Assembly: GCF_030540835.1 (NCBI RefSeq)
Contig: NZ_JAUOEK010000056.1
Coordinates: 62,001 to 126,000, forward strand
Source of the DNA: Flavivirga aquimarina
Lineage (GTDB): Bacteria; Bacteroidota; Bacteroidia; Flavobacteriales; Flavobacteriaceae
DNA: 64,000 nt
Direction of reading: 5' to 3'
Of the stretch, positions 16,561 to 24,968 are shown piece after piece. Under the pieces are notes generated by a model. The model was not told where the DNA came from, did not search any database, and worked only from the letters and a program-made list of their open reading frames with translations. A program made the position numbers and the translations under genes. Position 1 is the stretch's first letter. Each line of letters begins with the position of its first letter.

Positions 16561-17349
16561 TTAAGTGTTTAAACCGAGAGTAACTAGTTTTTTACCACTA
16601 CCGGTTGGTCCGCCAGACTCATGCACAAATACTGCAATTTCACGTCCAATTAATAGTGCATTTGTCGTTAGTTTATCATGGTTAACTCTTGCAAGAAAAA
16701 GATCTTTAAAAGCCTGCATAATGCCATTAGAAGCAGAAAAACAAATGTATAAGTTTAGTTGGTTTAGCTGCCCTCGCTCTCTGTTTACAATAGCAGCAGC
16801 TTTAGCAGCTAAATTTGTAATACTTTTTGTTTTATGTGTATTCATTAAAGTTCCCGTCCAGTTTGCATGTATATTTTGGTTATCACCTTCTCTTCCATGC
16901 CCAACAACTGTTAGTGTATATGCTTGTCCGCTTTGTGTTACGATGTCCGGGTTACTTGTGTTACTCTTAACACGGGTGGAATCAGCACTTCCGCTTAAGT
17001 AAGTATTTGTTCTCCTAATATTTTCATCCTTTTCCCATCCACTAGGAATATAATGAATATCAGATTTCTTAAACAAATCTTTTTTCTCATCGGCTGTTTT
17101 TTCAACCCTTTGTATAGGAGCCTGAGAAGGATCCTTAGTATTTTTATTTTCTAAGCCATGTTCGATGCGTTTTAACTGAATTGAATTTTGAGATGCTGTT
17201 ACCATTTGTATTAACTTTTTTTGTGTAATAGTTGTGGCTCTTTTATCTATAAATTTTAAAGAATTGTCACCGTTATTTTGTTTCTTAACGGGCTCTTTTA
17301 AAACGTTTTGGGCTATTTTATCTTTTGTTTTGTCTACGTAACTACTCAT
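16561..17349 (-). CDS. Candidate eCIS effector, C80-like cysteine peptidase fold
   Basis: 262 residues. Residues 1-46 align without gaps to the DUF4157 protein at 40131-41816, with 18 identities including SY (3-4), KT (7-8), LKF (31-33), TI (40-41) and KL (45-46). The remainder is different. The C-terminal half contains LTVVGHGREG (His151-Gly152) and, after a helix, LNLYICFSASNG (Cys203). This His-Gly plus strand-Cys order is what clan CD peptidases such as MARTX/TcdA C80 domains show. No signal peptide and no membrane helix. It is divergent from the eCIS operon (410-bp gap). Cargo role and peptidase fold are inference. Confidence 0.6.
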   Translation of the reverse strand: MSSYVDKTKDKIAQNVLKEPVKKQNNGDNSLKFIDKRATTITQKKLIQMVTASQNSIQLKRIEHGLENKNTKDPSQAPIQRVEKTADEKKDLFKKSDIHYIPSGWEKDENIRRTNTYLSGSADSTRVKSNTSNPDIVTQSGQAYTLTVVGHGREGDNQNIHANWTGTLMNTHKTKSITNLAAKAAAIVNRERGQLNQLNLYICFSASNGIMQAFKDLFLARVNHDKLTTNALLIGREIAVFVHESGGPTGSGKKLVTLGLNT

Positions 17350-17759
17350 AATAATACAGTTGTTTTATATATCATAGTTAAACAGTCTTTTTACCAGTTT
17401 GAGGTTAACAAAAAAACATGTTTTATTAAGTTATTGAATGTAATCAACTTTTAAACATTTTTTTTAACTAAAAAACTACAATTAGAAAGCTTTATATTTC
17501 CTTTTTGTATGCTAAAACACTACTAAAAGTATGTTTTTGTAGTACATGTAGTATGGTTTTATTACAAAATTTTCTTATTTTTTTTTATAGATTGCTATAA
17601 CCAAAATCAATAGGTATTGATGTACTTTACTTATGGTAAATACTAAAGGTATTGTGTCCTTGTTTTTTTGTTTCTATACAATCTAAGTAATCTCAATATC
17701 TATAATTTTAATAACAAAGATTCAAAAACTACGCCACGTTAATTTAGAGAAAATCACTG
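17350..17759. other. 410-bp divergent intergenic region of the eCIS
   Basis: Very AT-rich; must hold promoters for the minus-strand effector and the plus-strand eCIS operon. A TTATAG-ATTG-CTATAA dyad lies at 17585-17600. I found no clear TAnnTTTG element. Confidence 0.45.
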
Positions 17760-17765
17760 TTGTTA

Positions 17766-19571
17766 ATGAACCAATTAAAAGTATTGACGTTACTTATTAT
17801 TTTTATTTTTCTTCAAGACAATTTGTATGCATTGTCATCGACTAAGGCATATAGAATACAACAACAGGATACATCTAAATTAATTAAAAAGGCAACCAAA
17901 AAACTTGGTTTTTTCGAGAAGCTATTTAAACATAACGATTCTGCCAAACTCGCTCGAAAATTTATACATCAAAATCATAAAAAATTAAAAGACAAAAAAA
18001 CGCCAACATTTCCAACTGGCACTACAGATGTCGATCTGGAAAAATCTTTTCTTAAAACAGATAAAAATTTTGAGTTAGGCTATGAGGTTTTTGGTTGGTA
18101 TCCTTATTGGGAAAAAGATTATTATAAACATATTAATTTTTCACTGCTCTCTACGGTGGCCTATTTTTCATATGAAGTAAACCCCTCTACAGGAAAAGCC
18201 ATCTCTACGCACGAATGGGAAACAACATCATTAATAGACTCCATTAAAGCGTATCCTAATAAAAAAATACTACTTACGGTAAGCAACTTTGGAGAACGAA
18301 ATAATAGGAGGTTTTTAAGAAACTCTAAATCCATTGACACATTAATAAGTAATCTAATTAAATTACTGGATAAAAGAAAAGGAGATGGCGTTTGTATAGA
18401 CTTTGAAGGCATTCAAAAAAAAGAAAAAGATGATTATACGGGTTTTTTACTAACGCTTTCAAGCAGATTAAAAAAGGTAAATAAAGATTACAAAATATAC
18501 GCAGCGGTACCAAGCGTAAATTTAACTTATGTCTTAGATTTTAAATCTTTAAATCAGGCTATTGATAAGTTTGTAATCATGGGCTACGATTATTATGGTA
18601 AAACCAGTAGCATAGCAGGCCCGGTAGCTCCATTGCTGAGTGGCAAAAGTTGGGAACCATTCAATCTTACGGAATCCGTTAAGTATTATTTAAAAGAAGG
18701 CGTTCCAAATTCAAAACTTATACTAGCACTACCTACTTATGGGAGTTTATGGGTGACAGATAACCAAAGTTTGCAATCTAAAGCCAAAAAATATATAGGA
18801 AGTAGAACTTACAGTTACATAAAGTCGGAAATTGAAAACAACGAGGCTGTCTATATTGAGCCTATTAGTAAGAGTGCTTACAGTACCTATAGAGTTAAAG
18901 GAAAAAAAACGGAATATAGGCAGTGTTGGTTTGAAAATGACTCCAGTTTTGTTTACAAAACCAACCTTATAAAAAAGAACAAACTGGCAGGTTTGGGGTT
19001 ATGGGCTCTGGGGTATGATAAAGGATATGATGATATCTGGAACGTTATATATAATGAATTATCAAAGGAAGAAAAAGCAGCTATGGACGCGTCTACCGAT
19101 GGTTCATCTGAAGGCGAAGGCACACAAGGTGGTGATAGTAATACTTCTCAACAGGGAAATGCATCGACAACAGAAGATGATAGTGATAGTACCGGTGTCT
19201 TACAAAAAATCTCGAATGCATTAGGAGTAGATGATCCAGATAGTAAAATTAATAAAACTGAAAAAGAATTAGCAAGCATCACCGATTACAAAACCATTCT
19301 TTTATACATCATGTGTTTTGCATTATTCTTTGGATGTATTGGCTTTTTAAGTGCCATGATGTTTCCAAACACAAGAGCTAATTTTTTTAATAGCACTTCA
19401 TTAAAAATATACTATTCGGCATTCATGCTGCTCTTAACGATTGTCATTTTTAGAATGCAGCAATGGATAGACAATAGTATCGTAACACTCATTATTGGTT
19501 TTATACTCGGAGGAATAGCATATTATATAGCAAACACATTTGTTGAACGTAAGAAAAAAGAATTACCATGA
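17766..19571 (+). CDS. Membrane-anchored GH18-like protein heading the eCIS operon
   Basis: 601 residues from the ATG at 17766; a TTG two codons earlier is the other option. N-terminal signal sequence (VLTLLIIFIFLQDNLYAL). GH18 (YaaH/SleL-like) domain at about 105-430: FGWYPYWEKDYY, then DGVCIDFEG (Asp207, Asp212, Glu214) where the canonical fourth-position Asp of DxxDxDxE is Cys210, then MGYDYYG and LGLWALGYDKGYDD. A Ser/Gly/Glu-rich linker (about 440-478) follows, then three membrane helices at about 511-534, 549-566 and 573-594. The catalytic Glu is kept. It could remodel peptidoglycan or chitin-like polymers during particle release; this is inference. Its stop overlaps the next start (ATGA). 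Confidence 0.8.
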   Translation: MNQLKVLTLLIIFIFLQDNLYALSSTKAYRIQQQDTSKLIKKATKKLGFFEKLFKHNDSAKLARKFIHQNHKKLKDKKTPTFPTGTTDVDLEKSFLKTDKNFELGYEVFGWYPYWEKDYYKHINFSLLSTVAYFSYEVNPSTGKAISTHEWETTSLIDSIKAYPNKKILLTVSNFGERNNRRFLRNSKSIDTLISNLIKLLDKRKGDGVCIDFEGIQKKEKDDYTGFLLTLSSRLKKVNKDYKIYAAVPSVNLTYVLDFKSLNQAIDKFVIMGYDYYGKTSSIAGPVAPLLSGKSWEPFNLTESVKYYLKEGVPNSKLILALPTYGSLWVTDNQSLQSKAKKYIGSRTYSYIKSEIENNEAVYIEPISKSAYSTYRVKGKKTEYRQCWFENDSSFVYKTNLIKKNKLAGLGLWALGYDKGYDDIWNVIYNELSKEEKAAMDASTDGSSEGEGTQGGDSNTSQQGNASTTEDDSDSTGVLQKISNALGVDDPDSKINKTEKELASITDYKTILLYIMCFALFFGCIGFLSAMMFPNTRANFFNSTSLKIYYSAFMLLLTIVIFRMQQWIDNSIVTLIIGFILGGIAYYIANTFVERKKKELP

Positions 19572-19891
19572 GCACTCTGCCAGCTATTGATACTAAAAAG
19601 ATGAAAGCCGAAGCCGGAAAGCTGAAGAAGATCCTTGAAGCCGTAAAGAAAGCGTTGTCTAAAGAACTATTGTGGGTTTTGTTCATTGTATTATTAGGTA
19701 TTCCAGTGACGCTAATCGTTGCCTATTTAATAAGCTTAACATCTATTGATTTAAGTGGTGTGTTTAGCATTATTACAGAAGACCTTTACCCATCATTCGT
19801 AGTGCTATACATAGCCTGCGTCATAGGTATCTATTTTTCAAGAATCGTTGCTTTGGCAATAAAAACACAATTAGAAAGTAAAACAGAATAG
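19568..19891 (+). CDS. Small two-helix membrane protein of the eCIS operon
   Basis: 107 residues. A lysine-rich N-terminus of about 37 residues (KKMKAEAGKLKKILEAVKKAL, amphipathic) precedes two hydrophobic helices at about 39-61 and 77-97. Family not recognised. It is translationally coupled to the GH18-like gene by a 4-bp ATGA overlap and is 3 bp before the DUF4255 gene. It may be a membrane partner of the GH18-like protein or a holin-like factor; nothing in the sequence decides this. Confidence 0.7.
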   Translation: MSTLPAIDTKKMKAEAGKLKKILEAVKKALSKELLWVLFIVLLGIPVTLIVAYLISLTSIDLSGVFSIITEDLYPSFVVLYIACVIGIYFSRIVALAIKTQLESKTE

Positions 19892-19894
19892 ACT

Positions 19895-20473
19895 ATGCTG
19901 GATAAAGTACTCATATTTATAACAGACCTTCTTAACAGGAATCTAAAAATGTCCTTTGGTTTAACAGATGATATCGTCGTTCCCGGAAGCTTAATTAATC
20001 TGGACGGTAGCGTTACCAATAACATTGAAAATAAGGTCATTATTTCAATTATAAATTTAGAGCATGAAAAAACGGTAAAGCATATGGGAGGATATATTCC
20101 CGATAACCAAGGTGATTTTAGTAAAGTGAATCCTCCTGTATATCTTAATCTATATTTACTAATATCGGCTAATTATAATTCAGATAATTATCTCGAGGCA
20201 TTAAAAATGCTTTCGGCGGTAATAGGCTTTTTTCAAGCCTCTAGAGTTTTTGCATCTTCAGATTACCCAGATTTAGATTCCTCAATTGATCGATTAACTT
20301 TTGAAATCTATAATGTTCCCATACAAGAGCTAAGCCATGTTTGGAGTGGTATAGGAGCTAAATATGTACCATCTATGGTGTACAAAGTACGAATGGTAGG
20401 CATACAAAAAGGAGATGTTAAAGAACAAATTCCGGCAGTAGCAGGTTTAAAATCAAATACTAAAAAAGAATAG
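19895..20473 (+). CDS. DUF4255 family eCIS cap/terminator protein (Pvc16-like)
   Basis: 192 residues. It carries the DUF4255 hallmarks: an N-terminal helix LDKVLIFITDLLN, ENKVIISIINLEHEKTVKH, PPVYLNLYLLISANYNSDNYLEALKMLSAVIGFFQ, and IQELSHVWSGIGAKYVPSMVYKVRMV. In Photorhabdus virulence cassettes the DUF4255 protein (Pvc16) caps the distal end of tube and sheath. It is the first recognised structural gene of the operon and is followed 3 bp later by the unknown 336-residue gene. Confidence 0.88.
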   Translation: MLDKVLIFITDLLNRNLKMSFGLTDDIVVPGSLINLDGSVTNNIENKVIISIINLEHEKTVKHMGGYIPDNQGDFSKVNPPVYLNLYLLISANYNSDNYLEALKMLSAVIGFFQASRVFASSDYPDLDSSIDRLTFEIYNVPIQELSHVWSGIGAKYVPSMVYKVRMVGIQKGDVKEQIPAVAGLKSNTKKE

Positions 20474-20476
20474 GAT

Positions 20477-21487
20477 ATGAATCTTCAGCACTGGTTTACA
20501 TTAGAAATGCTACATGAATATTTTGATAATAACGTATGTACTGTTTTTAAATTAATACCAATGGTATCTACCCAACGGGTCATGAAGAATTATAACATTC
20601 ACATAAATAAATTAAAAAATCAATATCTCGGGTATATAGGTGTCTCACCTTCAACGAATAGTTGGGAAGAGCTTCAAACGATAGACGATCTCTATTTTCA
20701 ATTAATCAATACAGATCAAGAATTTGATAATTATACAGACCTTGCTTTACCCAAGGAAGAAGGGACATTACTTTATCTCACAAACCCGCTGCAAGATGCT
20801 AATGAACAAGCTATAATTACCAATAGATATCTACCTGTCCAATCATTATTTTTTCAGGTAAAAGTCCCTCAAGGTCAACCAGTTTCAGTAGTGATAAAAA
20901 ATAGTAAAGGAGAAGATGTTTTTAATCAGTTAACGATTGAAAATCAACCAAGTATTTCTATAAATATTAATGTTTTTGGTACTGGGGTTTATGAATTATG
21001 GATAGCAGGTAAATTATCGCAAACATTTATAGGCACTTCAGAAAAAATTGAAGATAAATGTTATGGTATTTTGCATCTGCAAATGGCATCTATTCTGGCA
21101 GCTTTAAAAGAGAATAATCCCCCATTACTCAAGGCAAATTTTATAGCAAGATCCACCTATTGGCAATATGCAGTTGTAGTCTCGCAAGATAAAAAAATTA
21201 CGATTCAAGATATTAGTATAGAAAGTGTTAATGATGAGCAATATTCGGGGCCTGTAAAGAAAACAATCGGGACAGAAGAGGCTAATTTGTTTACCTCTCC
21301 AGATATTATAAAGCTTCATCAAAGAGCTAGGGCAAGTCCATTATTAAAAATGCTTTATAAAAATGATTTTTCAGATACTGTAATGGAATTGGATATTAAA
21401 ATGCCTGTACCTAAACCATCTGTAATAATCACTAAAAAGGAAAACAACGAGGATGTATTTTATTCTCAAACCATAATTCATGTATAA
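20477..21487 (+). CDS. eCIS-operon protein of unknown function
   Basis: 336 residues, no signal peptide or membrane helix, and no family I recognise. N-terminal part (1-95) is helical (WFTLEMLHEYFDNNVCTVFKL). The middle (about 125-190) looks beta-rich with SLFFQVKVPQGQPVSVVIKN and FGTGVYELWIAG, similar to an immunoglobulin-like or carbohydrate-binding sandwich. The C-terminus holds KLHQRARASPLLKMLYK. It sits between cap and sheath genes. AlgoCIS has a described cap adaptor, and this position would suit such a role, but that is only a hypothesis. Confidence 0.7.
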   Translation: MNLQHWFTLEMLHEYFDNNVCTVFKLIPMVSTQRVMKNYNIHINKLKNQYLGYIGVSPSTNSWEELQTIDDLYFQLINTDQEFDNYTDLALPKEEGTLLYLTNPLQDANEQAIITNRYLPVQSLFFQVKVPQGQPVSVVIKNSKGEDVFNQLTIENQPSISININVFGTGVYELWIAGKLSQTFIGTSEKIEDKCYGILHLQMASILAALKENNPPLLKANFIARSTYWQYAVVVSQDKKITIQDISIESVNDEQYSGPVKKTIGTEEANLFTSPDIIKLHQRARASPLLKMLYKNDFSDTVMELDIKMPVPKPSVIITKKENNEDVFYSQTIIHV

Positions 21488-21506
21488 CTTTAAATAACAA
21501 AAAAGA

Positions 21507-23162
21507 ATGTCAGTAACAGCAATGAAAACACCAGGGGTTTATATCCAAGAATTGGATGCCTTTGGAAATGCTGTTGTACCTGTTCCTACTGCTATACCAG
21601 CCTTTATAGGGTATACAGAAAAGACCAGTTACAATGGTAAAGACTTAGTAAACGAACCGGTAAGGATAACTTCGTTGGCAGAATTTAATGCCGTTTTTGG
21701 GAGCATACCTCCTCAAATTCAATTTAGTGTAAACCAAGCATCAGCTCCTTCCAAAGCTCCTGCAGCACCAGCAGCAGATGCTTCTAAAAAGAAACAACCT
21801 GCAGCACCGGCGGCAGGAAATACTAGTGCACCACCACCAGATTTTTTTATAGATACTACGGGGTATAATTTAGCGACAACTACTGTAAATTATAGACTAT
21901 ATAGTGCCATTCGTTTTTTCTATGAAAATGGGGGAGGTACATGTTATATTGTTTCAGTAGGAGGGTATGACTATGCTTCAACTGGTTTAACAGAAACAAA
22001 ACCTTTTGAAGAAGCACTAACGTTACTAGTCAAAGAAACAGAGCCTACAATGATTGTGATACCGGATGCCGTAGAGTTAATGGATCCTACACAAACCGAT
22101 CTGGCAAAAAAATATGCGTTATGTTATACATTACAAGGTGAAATGATTAACCATTGCGGCTTACTACAATCTAGAGTGGCGCTGTTAGATATTCCAGGAG
22201 GATATAGCGAATCATTGGTAGGAACTACAAGTGTTGAAGGCTTTAGAAATGCAGTAGAACCAACATTGCCTAAATTTAACAGTTATGCAGCTGTTTATTA
22301 CCCTTGGTTAAATACTACCGTAAATCAATTAGGCGATATCTCGTATAAAAATATTGCACCAGCAAGTAATGCCGTTGTACAAACCATGCTTAATGCCGAG
22401 TTTCCTGCTGTTGTAGATCCAAAAACAAAAGCTTCTGTTGATAATCCAATAAAACCATATATAACGGCTTTGTTCGCGACTAAACCAGCAGCAGATGGAA
22501 TTACACAAGATAAAGCAGATTCGGTACTTAAAAATTTAAGTGCTTCCTATAAATTATTATTAAATCATTTCTTAGAGAAATTAAATTTAATGCCTCCCAG
22601 CGCAGCAATGGCAGGAATCTATACCATTGTAGATAACAATGAAGGCGTATGGGTAGCACCAGCTAATGTTGGTGTGCAAGGCGTTATAGCACCATCCATT
22701 AAAATAGACCATCAAGCTCAAGAAGATCTAAATGTACCATTAGACGGAAAGTCTGTATGTGCCATTAGATCATTCCCAGGAAAAGGTGTATTGGTATGGG
22801 GAGCAAGAACGTTAGATGGAAATTCTAATGACTGGAGGTATATCAATGTTAGAAGAACATTAATATACATAGAACAATCTGTAAAAGAAGCAGCAAGTGC
22901 CTATGTTTTTGCACCTAATGATGCAAGTACTTGGGTATCTGTAAAAAGCATGATTAGTAATTTCTTGACTGGATTATGGAATCAAGGAGGCTTGGTAGGA
23001 CCTAAACCAGCAGATGCCTTTTCTGTTTCCGTAGGATTGGGAAGCACCATGACTTCACAAGATATTCTGGAAGGAAAAATGCTAGTTGCTGTAAAAGTAG
23101 CGGTATCACATCCAGCAGAATTCATAGAAATAACCTTCCAGCAAGAAATGCAAAAAGGATAA
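21507..23162 (+). CDS. Contractile sheath protein (Pvc2-like)
   Basis: 551 residues. N-terminus KTPGVYIQELDAFGNAVV, PAFIGYTEK and the C-terminal region RSFPGKGVLVWGARTL, WRYINVRRTLIYIEQSVKEA and VSHPAEFIEITFQQEMQKG are typical of phage-tail/eCIS sheath subunits. The C-terminal strands form the interlocking sheath mesh. It assembles around the inner tube and contracts to drive it. Between about residues 74 and 112 lies an Ala/Pro/Lys-rich low-complexity insert probably exposed on the surface loop. Only one sheath gene is present, unlike PVC systems with three. Confidence 0.93.
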   Translation: MSVTAMKTPGVYIQELDAFGNAVVPVPTAIPAFIGYTEKTSYNGKDLVNEPVRITSLAEFNAVFGSIPPQIQFSVNQASAPSKAPAAPAADASKKKQPAAPAAGNTSAPPPDFFIDTTGYNLATTTVNYRLYSAIRFFYENGGGTCYIVSVGGYDYASTGLTETKPFEEALTLLVKETEPTMIVIPDAVELMDPTQTDLAKKYALCYTLQGEMINHCGLLQSRVALLDIPGGYSESLVGTTSVEGFRNAVEPTLPKFNSYAAVYYPWLNTTVNQLGDISYKNIAPASNAVVQTMLNAEFPAVVDPKTKASVDNPIKPYITALFATKPAADGITQDKADSVLKNLSASYKLLLNHFLEKLNLMPPSAAMAGIYTIVDNNEGVWVAPANVGVQGVIAPSIKIDHQAQEDLNVPLDGKSVCAIRSFPGKGVLVWGARTLDGNSNDWRYINVRRTLIYIEQSVKEAASAYVFAPNDASTWVSVKSMISNFLTGLWNQGGLVGPKPADAFSVSVGLGSTMTSQDILEGKMLVAVKVAVSHPAEFIEITFQQEMQKG

Positions 23163-23211
23163 TTTATCATTAAAAAATAACATTAAAATCATTTAAAAAA
23201 AACATACAATT

Positions 23212-23673
23212 ATGGCAGATGATGGATCAGCACAAGGTGCAATTTGGCCGTTAACTAAATTTTATTTCAAAGTTAACTTAGGCTCACAAGACAACACAGC
23301 TTCTTTTCAAGAAGTATCAGGGTTAGATACCGAAACACAAGTCGTAGAATACAGGCATGGTGATAGTAAAACATTTAGCACAATAAAAATGCCTGGTATT
23401 GCTAAATTTAGTAATGTCACCTTAAAAAAAGGCGTTTTTGTTAAGGATAATAATTTCTGGAAATGGTACGATGCTATAAAAATGAATACCATTAAAAGAG
23501 AAACCGTTGTTATTCAGTTGTTGGATCAAACCGGAGCTCCTACAATGACCTGGACATTAACGAATGCATGGCCAACCAAAATTACTGCAACAGATTTAAA
23601 ATCTGATGGTAATGAAGTTGCAGTAGAAACCCTAGAATTAGCTCATGAAGGGTTAACCATAGCTAATGGATAA
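23212..23673 (+). CDS. Inner tube protein 1 (gp19/Pvc1-like)
   Basis: 153 residues, a full-length T4 gp19-like tube subunit: WPLTKFYFKVNLG, SFQEVSGLDTETQVVEYRHGD, MPGIAKFSNVTLKKGVF, WTLTNAWPTKITATDLKSDGNEVAVETLELAHEGLTI. Probably the major tube subunit that stacks as hexameric rings inside the sheath. Located 49 bp after the sheath gene and 2 bp before the second tube gene. Confidence 0.93.
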   Translation: MADDGSAQGAIWPLTKFYFKVNLGSQDNTASFQEVSGLDTETQVVEYRHGDSKTFSTIKMPGIAKFSNVTLKKGVFVKDNNFWKWYDAIKMNTIKRETVVIQLLDQTGAPTMTWTLTNAWPTKITATDLKSDGNEVAVETLELAHEGLTIANG

Positions 23674-23675
23674 GA

Positions 23676-24122
23676 ATGAGTAATTATCCATTAGTAGGTT
23701 TTCATTTTAGACTTTCATTTCCACTAGAATTAGGAGCGTTAGATACCTCCTTTAAAGAAGTTTCAGGTATGACTATGGAAATGGGAATGGAAGAAATTGC
23801 AGAAGGTGGGGAAAACCGGTTTAAACACCGGGTTCCTACTGGAGCAAAATATCAGAATCTAGTACTTAAACGAGGTATAACATCAATAGTTTCACCATTA
23901 TCATTATGGTGTGAAGCTACTTTAGTAGGCGGGTTATCAACAACCATTGTTTCTCAAACGGTGTTGTTGAGTTTACTAAATGAAAATGGACTCCCCGTAA
24001 AAAATTGGAGTTTTATAAATGCGTGGCCGGTAAAATGGGAATTTTCACCATTAAACTCTATGAACAATGAGATTCTTATAGAAACATTGGAACTAACCTA
24101 TGATTATTTAATAGTAGTATGA
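23676..24122 (+). CDS. Inner tube protein 2 (gp19-like, tube initiator)
   Basis: 148 residues, homologous to tube protein 1: PLVGFHFRLSFP, TSFKEVSGMTMEMGMEEIAEGGENRFKHRVP, KYQNLVLKRGI, SFINAWPVKWEFSPLNSMNNEILIETLELTYDYL. eCIS loci usually have a second such protein that joins the tube to the baseplate (Pvc5-type). The next gene starts 1 bp after its stop. Confidence 0.9.
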   Translation: MSNYPLVGFHFRLSFPLELGALDTSFKEVSGMTMEMGMEEIAEGGENRFKHRVPTGAKYQNLVLKRGITSIVSPLSLWCEATLVGGLSTTIVSQTVLLSLLNENGLPVKNWSFINAWPVKWEFSPLNSMNNEILIETLELTYDYLIVV

Positions 24123-24123
24123 T

Positions 24124-24282
24124 ATGCCAATAGAAATAAGAGAACTAGTTATAAAAGTAAAAGTAGAAGAATCGATTAATAAACAATCTGAAGCTATAGA
24201 TATGAATATGATAAAGAGAACTATAGAATCTACTTGTAAAAAGGAAGTTAAAAAACAGTTGAACAAGTTAAAAGAGCGCTAA
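24124..24282 (+). CDS. DUF5908 family small eCIS protein (Pvc6-like)
   Basis: 52 residues. It begins MPIEIRELVIKVKV, the hallmark of DUF5908 proteins found between tube and LysM genes of eCIS loci. The rest is a basic helix ending KKQLNKLKER. Start and stop fit exactly between the neighbouring genes (1 bp gap on each side). Role in PVC is unclear (Pvc6). Confidence 0.85.
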   Translation: MPIEIRELVIKVKVEESINKQSEAIDMNMIKRTIESTCKKEVKKQLNKLKER

Positions 24283-24283
24283 T

Positions 24284-24961
24284 ATGGGGAAGGATTTAAT
24301 GGAAATCATAGCTTATGATACGAATCAATATTCAGGATCCGGGACATCCAAATGTACCGTACAAATAAATCCTGCATCCTATACACATGAGCATACGGTA
24401 AATTATAACAATCAACAAGCACTTGGATCTCCGGGAACAACATTATGGTTTAAGGGAATCCCTCCAGAAAAAGTGTCTTTCGATATTTATTTTGATGCTA
24501 CAGGAGCCATTAAATCAGGATCATTAGCGAGTTTTAAAACACAGACCTCTGTAGATGATCAGATAAAAACATTTAAAGATGTCTGTTTTACATATAACGG
24601 AAGCATTCATGAGTCAAATTACTTAATTATTTCGTGGGGAACATTAGTTTTTAAATGCAAGCTAACCTCCTTAAATATATCGTATACACTCTTTAAGAAT
24701 GACGGAACACCATTGCGTGCTAAAATTACAGCAGCATTTGAAGAAGCTATAGATGAAGGGCTTATTGCTAAAGAAGCTAATAACCAATCTCCGGATTTAA
24801 CACATCTTGTTGAAATAAAAGAAGGAGACACATTACCACTTATATGCTATAGAATTTATGGAGATAGTAGTTATTATATGGAAGTAGCAGCCTATAATAA
24901 TATCTTGAATTTTAGAGATCTCACCCCCGGTACAAAAATATATTTACCTCCTATAAAATAA
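24284..24961 (+). CDS. LysM-containing baseplate hub protein (Pvc7-like)
   Basis: 225 residues. The N-terminal CIS tube/hub domain (about 1-160) contains VQINPASYTHEHTVNYN, a typical opening. The C-terminal LysM-like domain (about 172-225) reads LVEIKEGDTLPLICYRIYGDSSYYMEVAAYNN, then LTPGTKIYLPP. It corresponds to T4 gp53-type proteins that connect tube initiator and spike. It lies 1 bp after the DUF5908 gene and 7 bp before the spike gene. Confidence 0.88.
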   Translation: MGKDLMEIIAYDTNQYSGSGTSKCTVQINPASYTHEHTVNYNNQQALGSPGTTLWFKGIPPEKVSFDIYFDATGAIKSGSLASFKTQTSVDDQIKTFKDVCFTYNGSIHESNYLIISWGTLVFKCKLTSLNISYTLFKNDGTPLRAKITAAFEEAIDEGLIAKEANNQSPDLTHLVEIKEGDTLPLICYRIYGDSSYYMEVAAYNNILNFRDLTPGTKIYLPPIK

Positions 24962-24968
24962 TTAAGAT

